This document shows, in pieces, positions 14,702 through 22,126 of a DNA stretch of 34,762 bases. The stretch covers positions 1-34,762 of the forward strand of contig DGVW01000017.1 in the NCBI GenBank assembly GCA_002396005.1, written 5' to 3'. The notes below the pieces were generated by a model. The model was not told the origin of the DNA. It worked only from the letters and a program-made list of their open reading frames with translations, and did not search any database. A program made the position numbers and the translations under genes. Every line of letters begins with the position of its first letter. Position 1 is the first letter of the stretch. This DNA is from Oribacterium sp. UBA4274 (GTDB lineage Bacteria > Bacillota > Clostridia > Lachnospirales > Lachnospiraceae).

Positions 14702-15982
14702 TCATCTCATGATGATCCAAAGTAACACCTCCGGAATCAGAAATAGCACGTTTGCGATGGTAAAAAAAGTGAAGTACCTGCCGGTGTTTTCTTTGTACTC
14801 TTTAGTGTAGGCTTTGTAGGAAATAAGGCTTGCCATGGAGGCTATGAGTGTGCCGAGGCCACCGACATTGACGCCGATGATCAGTTCTTTGTAATTGGAA
14901 ACGAAGCCGGACAGCATGAGTGTTGCGGGTACGTTGCTGATCACCTGACTTGCTGCGATGGCGATGAGGCACTCTTTTCCGTCGATGATGCTTTCAAAGA
15001 AGTTTCTGACAAAACCGATGCGGCCCATATTTCCTGTGAAGATAAAAAATCCTATGAAAGTAAGGAGCAGTATGTAGTCTGCTTTTGCAAGGATTTTTCT
15101 GTCCAGTACAGAAACTGCGGCAAGTACGATGGTGCAGAAACTGTACCATGGAAGTACGCGTAAGACTGTCATGAGCGCTACTATAAAAAGGAGCAGGTAG
15201 ACAGTGATATGGGCTTTGTTTCCGGATGCTGAAGCAATTTTGAAACTGCCGTTTTGCTCTGAGTCATGATTGCTGTCCGAGTTATCAAATGTATATCCCG
15301 TATGTGTTTCATGTTTTGTTCCGCGGGCGTATGAATTGTCGGAGTTTCCCGAATCGTTCATATCGGATTTTGATCCCGTAAAGTCATTCACAAAAGATGT
15401 ATGTGCTGAGGCAGAGACTTTTCTGTCAGTATATATAAGGCATATGAAAAGAAGCACTGCTGACAGTACACTGTATGGAAGCATTATCCCGATAAACTCC
15501 GTGATACTCATGCCGGTGAGTCCATACATATAGAGATTCTGTGGATTGCCAATAGGTGTCAGCATACTTCCCAGATTGGCAGCTATGGTCTGGAATACCA
15601 CGACAGGAATCATAAGCGCTTCTTTTTTGCAGCTTTGAAGTATCATCATGGCAAAAGGAACGAAGGTTATGAGGGCGACGTCGTTGGTGATGAACATACT
15701 TCCGAAGAAACATATGAACACAAGAACCACAGACAGCTGGAAGTCGTTTTGAACTTTGGATAAGAGGATACCTGCGATTCTTTCAAAAACGGAGTTTTTT
15801 TTAAGCCCCTGAATGATGATCATGAGTCCCCACAGGATGCCGAGAGACCTCAAGTCTATGTAGTCAATGTACTCTCTCCCCGGGTGAACAAAGAAGGCGG
15901 AAATGATGGCCAGCACCCATGCTACTGTCATTACAGTATCAAGATGTTTCAGACGTTCTTTTATTGAACTTATAATATTCAT
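14702..15982 (-). CDS. SLC13/ArsB/CitM-type (IT superfamily) anion permease
   Basis: Polytopic inner-membrane transporter of about 426 aa. The signature FITNDVALITFVPFA lies in the first half, and QVISNVPATLMLSGF in the second half is the mirrored motif of the two inverted repeats in this fold. Related proteins move dicarboxylates, citrate, sulfate or arsenite. A hydrophilic Ser/Asn/Asp/His-rich insertion of roughly 55 residues separates the two halves. Of two ATGs, 15988 is only 3 nt from GAGGAG while 15982 is 9 nt away, so 15982 is preferred. Its position directly upstream of the extracellular reductase suggests handling of that enzyme's substrate or product, an inference. Five hairpins lie upstream. 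Confidence 0.82.
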   Translation of the reverse strand: MNIISSIKERLKHLDTVMTVAWVLAIISAFFVHPGREYIDYIDLRSLGILWGLMIIIQGLKKNSVFERIAGILLSKVQNDFQLSVVLVFICFFGSMFITNDVALITFVPFAMMILQSCKKEALMIPVVVFQTIAANLGSMLTPIGNPQNLYMYGLTGMSITEFIGIMLPYSVLSAVLLFICLIYTDRKVSASAHTSFVNDFTGSKSDMNDSGNSDNSYARGTKHETHTGYTFDNSDSNHDSEQNGSFKIASASGNKAHITVYLLLFIVALMTVLRVLPWYSFCTIVLAAVSVLDRKILAKADYILLLTFIGFFIFTGNMGRIGFVRNFFESIIDGKECLIAIAASQVISNVPATLMLSGFVSNYKELIIGVNVGGLGTLIASMASLISYKAYTKEYKENTGRYFTFFTIANVLFLIPEVLLWIIMR

Positions 15983-16009
15983 ATACATAATCTCCTCTAT
16001 AAAGGTATA

Positions 16010-16173
16010 GGATGCCGGATTTCACCAGAAATCCGGTATCCGTACATGCAGTTTTTTGGCGTCAGCCAAAAAGGTGTCTCGCGCAGCGAGATTTCCGGAC
16101 GCATTTTCCTTGTTTGCGTCCGGAAACCTATGATTTTTGACGTTTTGAGTTGGATTTCAAAGAAAACCGTCAA
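16010..16173 (-). repeat. array of five consecutive hairpins in the permease leader
   Basis: Five separate inverted repeats stand almost end to end: GGATGCCGGATTTC/GAAATCCGGTATCC (16010-16041); TTTTTGGC/GCCAAAAA with GTCA loop (16053-16072); TCTCGC/GCGAGA with GCA loop (16077-16091); a perfect 12-bp TTTCCGGACGCA/TGCGTCCGGAAA (16092-16126); and TTGACGTTTT/AAAACCGTCAA with one bulge (16137-16173). They fill the space between the sfsA stop and the permease start, and the last one on the - strand ends some 20 nt before the permease ribosome site. None has a strong U-tract on the - strand. Function unknown: a structured leader, small RNA or dispersed intergenic repeat. Confidence 0.75.
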
Positions 16174-16212
16174 GTGTCAGCTTTAAGATTATATACATCT
16201 GAATATGACTTA

Positions 16213-16869
16213 TCAATTACTTATGATTTCCAAAGTATCAGGTTCAACGTGACACTTCATGAACCATATCTCAACGCCGGCTTTTACAGCATCGTCCATA
16301 GCTTCGCCAAACTCAGGATGGGTGTCTGTATTGGCCCTGACCTCATTGATGCCATCCATCTGTATAACGAAGGCAAGGATGGCATGATAGCCTGACTCTT
16401 TTGCCTTGATGAGTTCCCGTATATGTTTGACTCCCCGCTCTGTCGGAGCATCCGGAAAGTAGCCCATGCCGTCTATTTCGAGAGTGCAGCCCTTCACTTC
16501 CATGAGGTACTTCTCGGCACCTCGTTCCATGTAGAAATCGATACGTGAATTGCCATAGGTGTATTCAGGGCTCACAATGTCATAATTACGTGTGGACAGC
16601 CACTCCTTCATAACTTTATTGGGAGCCTGACTGTCAATATTGAAAAGCACTCCGGTACTCTTTCTGACCGCAACGAGATCGAATCTTGTTTTTCGTCCGG
16701 GAGTTCCGGGTTCAGTCAGCCACACTTCACAGCCGGGAATCAGAAGCTCCTTGCATCGTCCGGTGTTCTTGACATGTACGGTTTCCTCATGTCCGTCTAT
16801 ATCTACTATGGCTATAAATCGGTTCGGGCGACGTATGAATGTAGCTTTTCTGATGTTATGGTAAAACAT
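16213..16869 (-). CDS. sfsA: SfsA family DNA/RNA nuclease
   Basis: A 218-aa protein matching SfsA throughout, at the family's normal length. It has an N-terminal OB-like part (KATFIRRPNRFIAIVDIDGHEETVHVKNTGRCKEL split across residues 8-42) and a C-terminal nuclease-like fold with NSRIDFYME, YLMEVKGCTLE, FPDAPTERGVKHIREL and HPEFGEAMDDAVKAGVEI. The name comes from sugar fermentation stimulation in E. coli; later work describes PD-(D/E)XK-like nuclease activity, and the D and ExK residues are visible in RIDFY and MEVKG. The ATG has AAAGGAAA upstream. It follows the DUF3737 gene on the same strand, but a terminator separates them. Confidence 0.93.
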   Translation of the reverse strand: MFYHNIRKATFIRRPNRFIAIVDIDGHEETVHVKNTGRCKELLIPGCEVWLTEPGTPGRKTRFDLVAVRKSTGVLFNIDSQAPNKVMKEWLSTRNYDIVSPEYTYGNSRIDFYMERGAEKYLMEVKGCTLEIDGMGYFPDAPTERGVKHIRELIKAKESGYHAILAFVIQMDGINEVRANTDTHPEFGEAMDDAVKAGVEIWFMKCHVEPDTLEIISN

Positions 16870-16933
16870 AGTAAATATTTCCTTTTACGTTTGATTGTTC
16901 ATTAAATTTCAAAAAATATGTGAATAAAATAAA

Positions 16934-16961
16934 TTACCGGCAATATCGTAATTGCCGGTAA
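16934..16961 (-). terminator. intrinsic terminator after the DUF3737 gene
   Basis: A perfect 11-bp stem, TTACCGGCAAT (16934-16944) and ATTGCCGGTAA (16951-16961), with a six-base loop. On the - strand it is followed by a T-rich tail (TTATTTTATT). It lies about 50 bp past the stop at 17014. Confidence 0.85.
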
Positions 16962-17013
16962 AAAACAATAATCAAAGATGGAAAAGGTCACTCAGTGAAT
17001 TCGAGGGATAATC

Positions 17014-17853
17014 TTACCCTGTGATCTCAATCCTGCCCTGTGCTTCACTGTCATCCATGATGATCTCATCAACGCCCTGGACTTTTATGGTTCCGCTTTT
17101 TGGATTCTTGATACTTACGACAGTAGAAGCAATGGTTGCCTCTACATCTGACTTTTCAAAGGAAAGATCAGTATCGATCATCTTACAATTGATAAGTTTC
17201 AGGTTCTTGCAGTAGCATAGAGGCTGTGTACCGATGATGGTACAGTTTTCAAAGGTAACATTCTCGCAGTACCAGGCGAGGTACTCACCCTTCACAATAC
17301 TGTTTCTGACAACAACATTTTTGGCATGCCAGAAGGCGTCCTTGGTATCAAAATTGCAGTTATCTAATACGGAATCGGTGATGTACTGGAATGAATATTT
17401 GCCTTTCAGGGAGACATTGGAAAACCTAAGCCTCTCTGAGCGCATCATGAAATATTCACTCTCCGCAGAGGTGTCTTTCATGGTGATGCCACGTACAGAC
17501 CATCCAAACTCCGGGGATATGATATCACAGTTTTCAATGTTTATGTCTGAGCACTCACGAAGAGCCTTGATTCCATGCAGCTTAGTATTTCTGATATCGG
17601 CATCATGTGTATACCACAACGCAGCTCTGCAGTTTGCCGTCATTTCGCAGTCATGGATTTTCAGGTTATCATCGTGCCAGAAAGGATATCTGAGATTGAA
17701 GAAGCTATCAGCTACGGAGATGTCTCTGCACTCCTTAAAAGCGCTCTCTCCGTCTGCCGGACCATCAAATCTACAGTTTTCTACAGCTATATCAGCACTT
17801 CCGTAAAGTGCTCTCTCCTCGTCAAAGGATTTGTTTTTTATGATATTGGACAT
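17014..17853 (-). CDS. DUF3737 family protein, predicted right-handed beta-helix
   Basis: A 279-aa protein of the DUF3737 family, common in Firmicutes and of unknown biochemical role. It has no signal peptide or membrane segment, so it is probably cytosolic. The sequence is made of imperfect ~20-residue turns with recurring Asn-Cys or Asp-Cys steps (VENCRF, IHDCEM, IENCDI, LDNCNF, FENCTI, LINCKM), a pattern fitting a parallel beta-helix with a Cys/Asn ladder. The start at 17853 has AGGAG eight bases upstream. It has its own strong promoter (17901-17929) and terminator, so it stands alone. Family call is good; function unknown. Confidence 0.85.
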   Translation of the reverse strand: MSNIIKNKSFDEERALYGSADIAVENCRFDGPADGESAFKECRDISVADSFFNLRYPFWHDDNLKIHDCEMTANCRAALWYTHDADIRNTKLHGIKALRECSDINIENCDIISPEFGWSVRGITMKDTSAESEYFMMRSERLRFSNVSLKGKYSFQYITDSVLDNCNFDTKDAFWHAKNVVVRNSIVKGEYLAWYCENVTFENCTIIGTQPLCYCKNLKLINCKMIDTDLSFEKSDVEATIASTVVSIKNPKSGTIKVQGVDEIIMDDSEAQGRIEITG

Positions 17854-17900
17854 TTACGCATCTCCTACAGTTTTAGTATGATTTAAATATAGTATTGTGT

Positions 17901-17929
17901 AATATATCATTCTGCTGACACGGTGTCAA
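17901..17929 (-). promoter_or_regulatory. strong promoter of the DUF3737 gene with palindromic operator
   Basis: On the - strand, a consensus -35 TTGACA (17924-17929), 17-bp spacer and -10 TATATT (17901-17906). The palindrome TGACACGGTGTCA (17916-17928), two 6-bp arms around one base, overlaps the -35 and upstream spacer, the position expected for a repressor site. Confidence 0.7.
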
Positions 17930-18041
17930 TATGACTCATTGCATTTTATAAAATATATTTGTGCATACTTATATCGCGTAGACCACATTAGTGCTGCAGC
18001 TTATATCCTGATCTTTGACTGGATCGTATACCAGTATTTAG

Positions 18042-20357
18042 TTAAGTTTTCTTTTTTTTTAATAGTCCGAGGATCACTGCTGTAAAAAGCGCCCCTGCCA
18101 GTATAGAAAGAACGTATAAAAGCGGATGTGTCACAACCGGCAGTACAAATATTCCGCCATGAGGTGCCGGAAGGCTGCATTTAAACAGGGAAGACATCAG
18201 CCCGGCCAGGGCGGATCCGGCGATACAGGATGGTATTACTCTTATGAAATCAGTGATTACATAAGGCAGTGCACCTTCAGTGATAAATGAAAGTCCCATA
18301 AAGAGTGCCAATACGCTTTGGTTTTGTTCATCTATACTGTACTTATCTTTGAAAAGAACTGTAGATATGGCTATACCTATAGGCGGAACCATACCTCCGG
18401 CCATAACCGCTGCCATGATCATGGTCTCATGTGTTGATATGGAGGAAACTCCGTAGTTATAGGCGATTTTGTTAATGATACCACCCATATCTACTGACAT
18501 CATTCCGGCGGCAATTGTACATACCAGAGGTGTGCCAGTGAGTTTGGCGTTGTTCAGTATGTTGTTAAAAGCGGAGCCCAATAAGGCGGTTGCCGGTTTT
18601 ATAAGGAAAAATGAAATTGCCTGTACTACCGTGAGGCTAAACACCGGATAAATGATAATCGGTGCTGCGCCCTGTATAAATTTAGGCAGACGTTCGGTAA
18701 AGCTGCTGATTTCTCTACTGATGATTCCGGCAGTTACGCCTGCAAGCGTTGCACCTATAAATCCTGCATTGGTATCAATGATCATGTAGCCGCCTACAAG
18801 TCCGGCCATGAATGCTGATTCTCCGGCAAGATTGTATGCCATAAATGCAGAAAAGACAGGAAGCATGAAATTGATAGTTGTATCTCCCAGGAATTTCAGG
18901 TATGAGGATATGGAAGTTATTGAACCCAATGAGGATCTTTCATTAATTGATAATGCTGAAAGGTCAACACTTGCGGCATCAAAAAGAAATGCCAATGCTA
19001 TAAGTATTCCTCCTGCCGCTACAAACGGAGTCATCCATTTTACCGCAAATATGATTCCGGTAAGGAAACGTTCTTTAAGCATATTTCTGAGCGTGCTATC
19101 CGGTTCTGTTAAGTTTATTGTAGTGTTCGTATTAAAGGTGATAGTTTCTCTGACAGAGGATTGATTAGATGCGTTAATGCTGTTATCAACAGATTCTGCA
19201 TTTTGTTCAGTCTTTGCTGTATCAGTAAAATGAGATACAGTATTTCTGCCGTTTTGTTTTGACTGATAAAGCGCAATATCAGCATTTTCACAAATCTCTG
19301 AAAGGGACATACCTACGTTTACAGGTGTGATTCCTACACTTATGGTGAATGCAGGCTTATCCCGTTCGGAATCTTCCCGTACATTTCCGCAGAGCTCAAA
19401 AAGACTGGTTTCGGCATCCTCTAATGGAAGCTTGATGATACCGATGAACTCATCACCGCCCCATCTTCCGGCTAAACCTCCAATCTGCTTCACCATGGTT
19501 TTTATATGATCTGCAAGTAATACCAAAGCAGCGTCGCCGGCTGCATGCCCGTACTGATCATTTACCTGTTTGAAATAGTCTATATCCAGAAGGAACATAG
19601 TATACTCAGTATTATCTTCAGGAAAGGTGCCCATCATATGTTTAAACTCAGATGTGAAAGACTTTCTGTTGGCAAGTCCCGTAAGTTCATCCATGGTTGC
19701 AAGGCGAATGAGTTTTACCTTATATCTGGAGATGATGTTGGAAACTAGAACAATAAGAATGATGATCAGAGTTGCACCCATGGAAAAGAACAGCACGTAT
19801 TGCATGCGCTGCAGCTGTCTTTCCTTGGAACCGTCATTTTCAACGATCAGACTGTATTTGTCGTTGTCAATGCTTCGTGCCACTATTATGTTTCTGTTGG
19901 CAAAAAAAATAGAATCACCGTCATTTTTTAGCTCATATTCATTTCCGGTGGTTTTGAGTGAATCCAAATAAGAAACCTGAAATTGTGAATCGCTGTCTGT
20001 GGCTTCTGCCATAATATTTCCATCAGAATCAATGAGCCATACAGAGATGCCATTTTTACCATAATCTATGGTTTGATCAGCAAACTGCTCTTTAAGGTAT
20101 GCATCCTTATCATCAGATGAAGGATTATTTACCACATCATTTAAAAAAGAAGACAACTCTAATGAAACCCTTTTAGTCTCTGATTCCTGATATTTCAGAG
20201 TCAGACTGGAAGTCAGGTATGCAAAAGTGAGCATAATCACCAAAAAGGCGGCGATGATAAACATGAAAATAATATTCAGTTGTCTTTCATTGACTTTGTC
20301 GTTCAACTCGAGCTCCTTGTTTTTTGAAGTATCTATATCCAGAAATGCTGTATACAT
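18042..20357 (-). CDS. membrane diguanylate cyclase fused to a fructose-type PTS EIIC domain
   Basis: A 771-aa protein. TM1 (about 28-51), an extracytoplasmic Cache-like sensor region (52-186), TM2 (187-209), and a GGDEF domain (216-375) with intact DELTGLANR, DIDYFKQVND and GGDEF (300-304), so likely an active c-di-GMP synthase. The usual RxxD inhibitory site before the motif is absent. After an Asn/Thr-rich linker (376-426) comes a full fructose-family EIIC permease domain (427-770): MTPFVAAGGILIALAF, FITEGALPY (691-699), LPAPHGGIFV (729-738). No EIIA or EIIB domain or gene is present, so it probably cannot phosphorylate sugar alone; a sugar-sensing role is inferred. No clear ribosome site precedes the ATG; later in-frame starts would cut TM1. 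Confidence 0.92.
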   Translation of the reverse strand: MYTAFLDIDTSKNKELELNDKVNERQLNIIFMFIIAAFLVIMLTFAYLTSSLTLKYQESETKRVSLELSSFLNDVVNNPSSDDKDAYLKEQFADQTIDYGKNGISVWLIDSDGNIMAEATDSDSQFQVSYLDSLKTTGNEYELKNDGDSIFFANRNIIVARSIDNDKYSLIVENDGSKERQLQRMQYVLFFSMGATLIIILIVLVSNIISRYKVKLIRLATMDELTGLANRKSFTSEFKHMMGTFPEDNTEYTMFLLDIDYFKQVNDQYGHAAGDAALVLLADHIKTMVKQIGGLAGRWGGDEFIGIIKLPLEDAETSLFELCGNVREDSERDKPAFTISVGITPVNVGMSLSEICENADIALYQSKQNGRNTVSHFTDTAKTEQNAESVDNSINASNQSSVRETITFNTNTTINLTEPDSTLRNMLKERFLTGIIFAVKWMTPFVAAGGILIALAFLFDAASVDLSALSINERSSLGSITSISSYLKFLGDTTINFMLPVFSAFMAYNLAGESAFMAGLVGGYMIIDTNAGFIGATLAGVTAGIISREISSFTERLPKFIQGAAPIIIYPVFSLTVVQAISFFLIKPATALLGSAFNNILNNAKLTGTPLVCTIAAGMMSVDMGGIINKIAYNYGVSSISTHETMIMAAVMAGGMVPPIGIAISTVLFKDKYSIDEQNQSVLALFMGLSFITEGALPYVITDFIRVIPSCIAGSALAGLMSSLFKCSLPAPHGGIFVLPVVTHPLLYVLSILAGALFTAVILGLLKKKKT

Positions 20358-20530
20358 TTGTGTTCAGGATACTATGTAATGATAATTATTCTTATCTATA
20401 TTATTACAGTTGTATATCGACAGGATTTAATTAGTTCATAAGATAAGAGGAATGGTCAGGGAGACATTAGCACCTGAAATAAAAAGAGTATATAAAAAAG
20501 TGGTTGGATACATAAAGCACGTTATTGCCA

Positions 20531-20559
20531 TTGGTGTGTGGCTAAATTTAAGATATAAT
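20531..20559 (+). promoter_or_regulatory. promoter of the antitoxin remnant
   Basis: A -35 TTGGTG (20531-20536), 17-bp spacer and perfect -10 TATAAT (20554-20559), leaving a leader of about 20 nt before the ATG at 20585. Confidence 0.65.
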
Positions 20560-20566
20560 TTAGCCA
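20539..20566. promoter_or_regulatory. autoregulatory-type operator (10-bp perfect inverted repeat)
   Basis: TGGCTAAATT (20539-20548) and AATTTAGCCA (20557-20566) form a perfect inverted repeat with an 8-bp centre that contains part of the -10 box. This is the arrangement expected for Phd/YefM-type antitoxins, which repress their own operon by binding palindromes over the promoter. Confidence 0.65.
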
Positions 20567-20584
20567 TAGAAAGGAGTACATGTC

Positions 20585-20749
20585 ATGCAGATAGTTCCAA
20601 TGAGAGATTTAAAGAATACTGTAGAAATAGAGCGTAGATGTGCTGAGTCCAACGAACCTGTTTTCGTGACAAAAAATGGGTATGGAAGACTTGTTGTAAT
20701 GCAGAGACTCTTGGAAATCCTGATGCTGAATCATTTTTTGCCAAAATAA
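20585..20749 (+). pseudogene. 3'-truncated Phd/YefM-type antitoxin
   Basis: A 54-codon reading frame with AAGGAG eight bases before the ATG. The first ~39 residues (MQIVPMRDLKNT, then CAESNEPVFVTKNGYGRLVVM) match the DNA-binding N-terminal half of Phd/YefM antitoxins. After LVVM the match ends abruptly and the frame runs 15 unrelated residues to a stop. A normal protein is about 80-90 aa and carries the toxin-binding helix at the C-terminus. No toxin gene follows. The promoter, operator and ribosome site are intact. The remnant may therefore still make a DNA-binding N-domain, but it cannot be expected to neutralise a toxin. It is too small to be seen in a long-ORF search. Confidence 0.7.
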
Positions 20750-20796
20750 AAGTACTTCTCCAGTATCTGATAGATACTTTTGAAGTACTTTTTTTC
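20747..20796 (+). terminator. bidirectional intrinsic terminator
   Basis: Outer stem AAGTACTTC with GAAGTACTT and an inner stem AGTATC with GATACT, followed on the + strand by a T-run and on the - strand by CTTTTATTTT. It starts at the stop of the antitoxin remnant and lies 40 bp after the end of the rlmL-type gene on the opposite strand, so it can serve both. Confidence 0.8.
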
Positions 20797-20836
20797 TTTA
20801 CTTTATGATTTTAAATCCAAACCTTTTTACGTAGTT

Positions 20837-22033
20837 TCACGCCTTTTTGTGGAAATCATGAGGCTTGTTCTGGTTCTGCATCCTGCCCGTATATGAGTAG
20901 AAATAGGTCTTCATCATACCGTTGTAGATCTTACGGTTCTTGTCGGCCTTGCCGAGATACTTCTGTGTATCCTCCCAGGCTGTAATCACATGCATAGCCC
21001 AGCTGTCGAGACTCTGATAAGCTTCCTTAAGCTCAGTATAAAGCATAGGAAGATTACGCTTATCCTCGATACGCTCACCGTATGGAGGGTTACAGATGAT
21101 ATAACCGAACTTTCCGCTGTGTGAGAAGTTGGCAACATCACGTACCTGTAAGTGGATGATCTTGTCTACACCGGCACGTTCTGCATTTTCTCTTGCTACA
21201 GGAACAACAGCAGGGTCGATGTCGTAACCCTGGATGTCAATCTTCTTGCCATCCTTGGTCATACCTGTTTCGAGGAGCTCGTTGTCTACCATCTCATTTG
21301 CCTCATCAAGAGCATTGTACCAAACCTTCTTGTCGATGAAATTTGTCCAGCTTTCTGAGATGAATGCTCTATCAAGACCCGGTGCGATATTGGCAGCCAT
21401 CATGGCAGCCTCGATGACAAATGTACCTGATCCGCACATAGGGTCAACAAGCGAGTGCTCTTTAGTCCAGCCGGACTGCATGATGAGAGCAGCTGCAAGA
21501 GTCTCTGTGATAGGCGCAAGACCCTGTTTCAGACGATAGCCTCTCTTGTGGAGAGACTCGCCCGATGTATCGAGACAAACGGTGAATTCATCCTTATATC
21601 CAAAAACTCTGATAGGATACTTGGCTCCGTGTTCTTCAAACTGTGATATACCAAAATACTCACCAAGCCTTGATACCATGGCCTTTTTCATGATGGACTG
21701 AATGTCTCTGGTGGAAAAAAGCTTAGACTTTACGGAACTGGCTTTGGTCACCCAGAAGCTGCCATCCTTAGGGATATACTCTTCCCAAGGAAGAGCCTTT
21801 GTAGCCTGGAACATCTCTTCCCAGGTCTCTGCGTGGAATGAACCAACCTTGAGAAGGATTCTTTCAGGTGTTCGCATAAAGACATTGGCACGGGCAATTG
21901 CATCGGCATCGCCTATGAAACCTACTCTTCCATCTGTTACTGTTGTAATATCATAGCCGAGATCAATGACTTCTTTCTTTGTTATCGCTTCAAGGCCAAA
22001 ATGACATGGTGCAACTAATTCAAATGTTTTCAT
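20837..22033 (-). CDS. THUMP-domain class I SAM-dependent RNA methyltransferase (RlmL/YpsC type)
   Basis: A 398-aa cytosolic rRNA methyltransferase of the RlmL/YpsC group, which makes N2-methylguanosine in 23S rRNA in characterised members. A THUMP region covers about residues 45-155. The Rossmann methyltransferase domain follows with motif I DPMCGSGT (197-204), the acidic ribose-binding QGYDIDP (268-274) and catalytic motif IV NPPYGE (315-320). The length matches the single-domain Firmicutes form rather than the fused E. coli RlmKL. The ATG follows AAAGGAA. It lies downstream of the HAAS-like gene on the same strand with a 93-bp gap. The exact target nucleotide is inferred from family. Confidence 0.9.
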   Translation of the reverse strand: MKTFELVAPCHFGLEAITKKEVIDLGYDITTVTDGRVGFIGDADAIARANVFMRTPERILLKVGSFHAETWEEMFQATKALPWEEYIPKDGSFWVTKASSVKSKLFSTRDIQSIMKKAMVSRLGEYFGISQFEEHGAKYPIRVFGYKDEFTVCLDTSGESLHKRGYRLKQGLAPITETLAAALIMQSGWTKEHSLVDPMCGSGTFVIEAAMMAANIAPGLDRAFISESWTNFIDKKVWYNALDEANEMVDNELLETGMTKDGKKIDIQGYDIDPAVVPVARENAERAGVDKIIHLQVRDVANFSHSGKFGYIICNPPYGERIEDKRNLPMLYTELKEAYQSLDSWAMHVITAWEDTQKYLGKADKNRKIYNGMMKTYFYSYTGRMQNQNKPHDFHKKA

Positions 22034-22126
22034 ACTGTTCCTTTTCTAATTCAAGATACGCGTTCTATATTGATCGAATCATAAATCTATCACACATAAA
22101 ATGTTGTGGAGATAATGTTATGATCC

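Noticed and set aside
16010..16173. CRISPR array
   Set aside because: The units are five different hairpins, not identical repeats separated by spacers.
20452..20637. 61-codon + strand frame overlapping the antitoxin remnant
   Set aside because: It spans the promoter and operator of the antitoxin remnant and has no ribosome site; the frame at 20585 fits Phd family residues.
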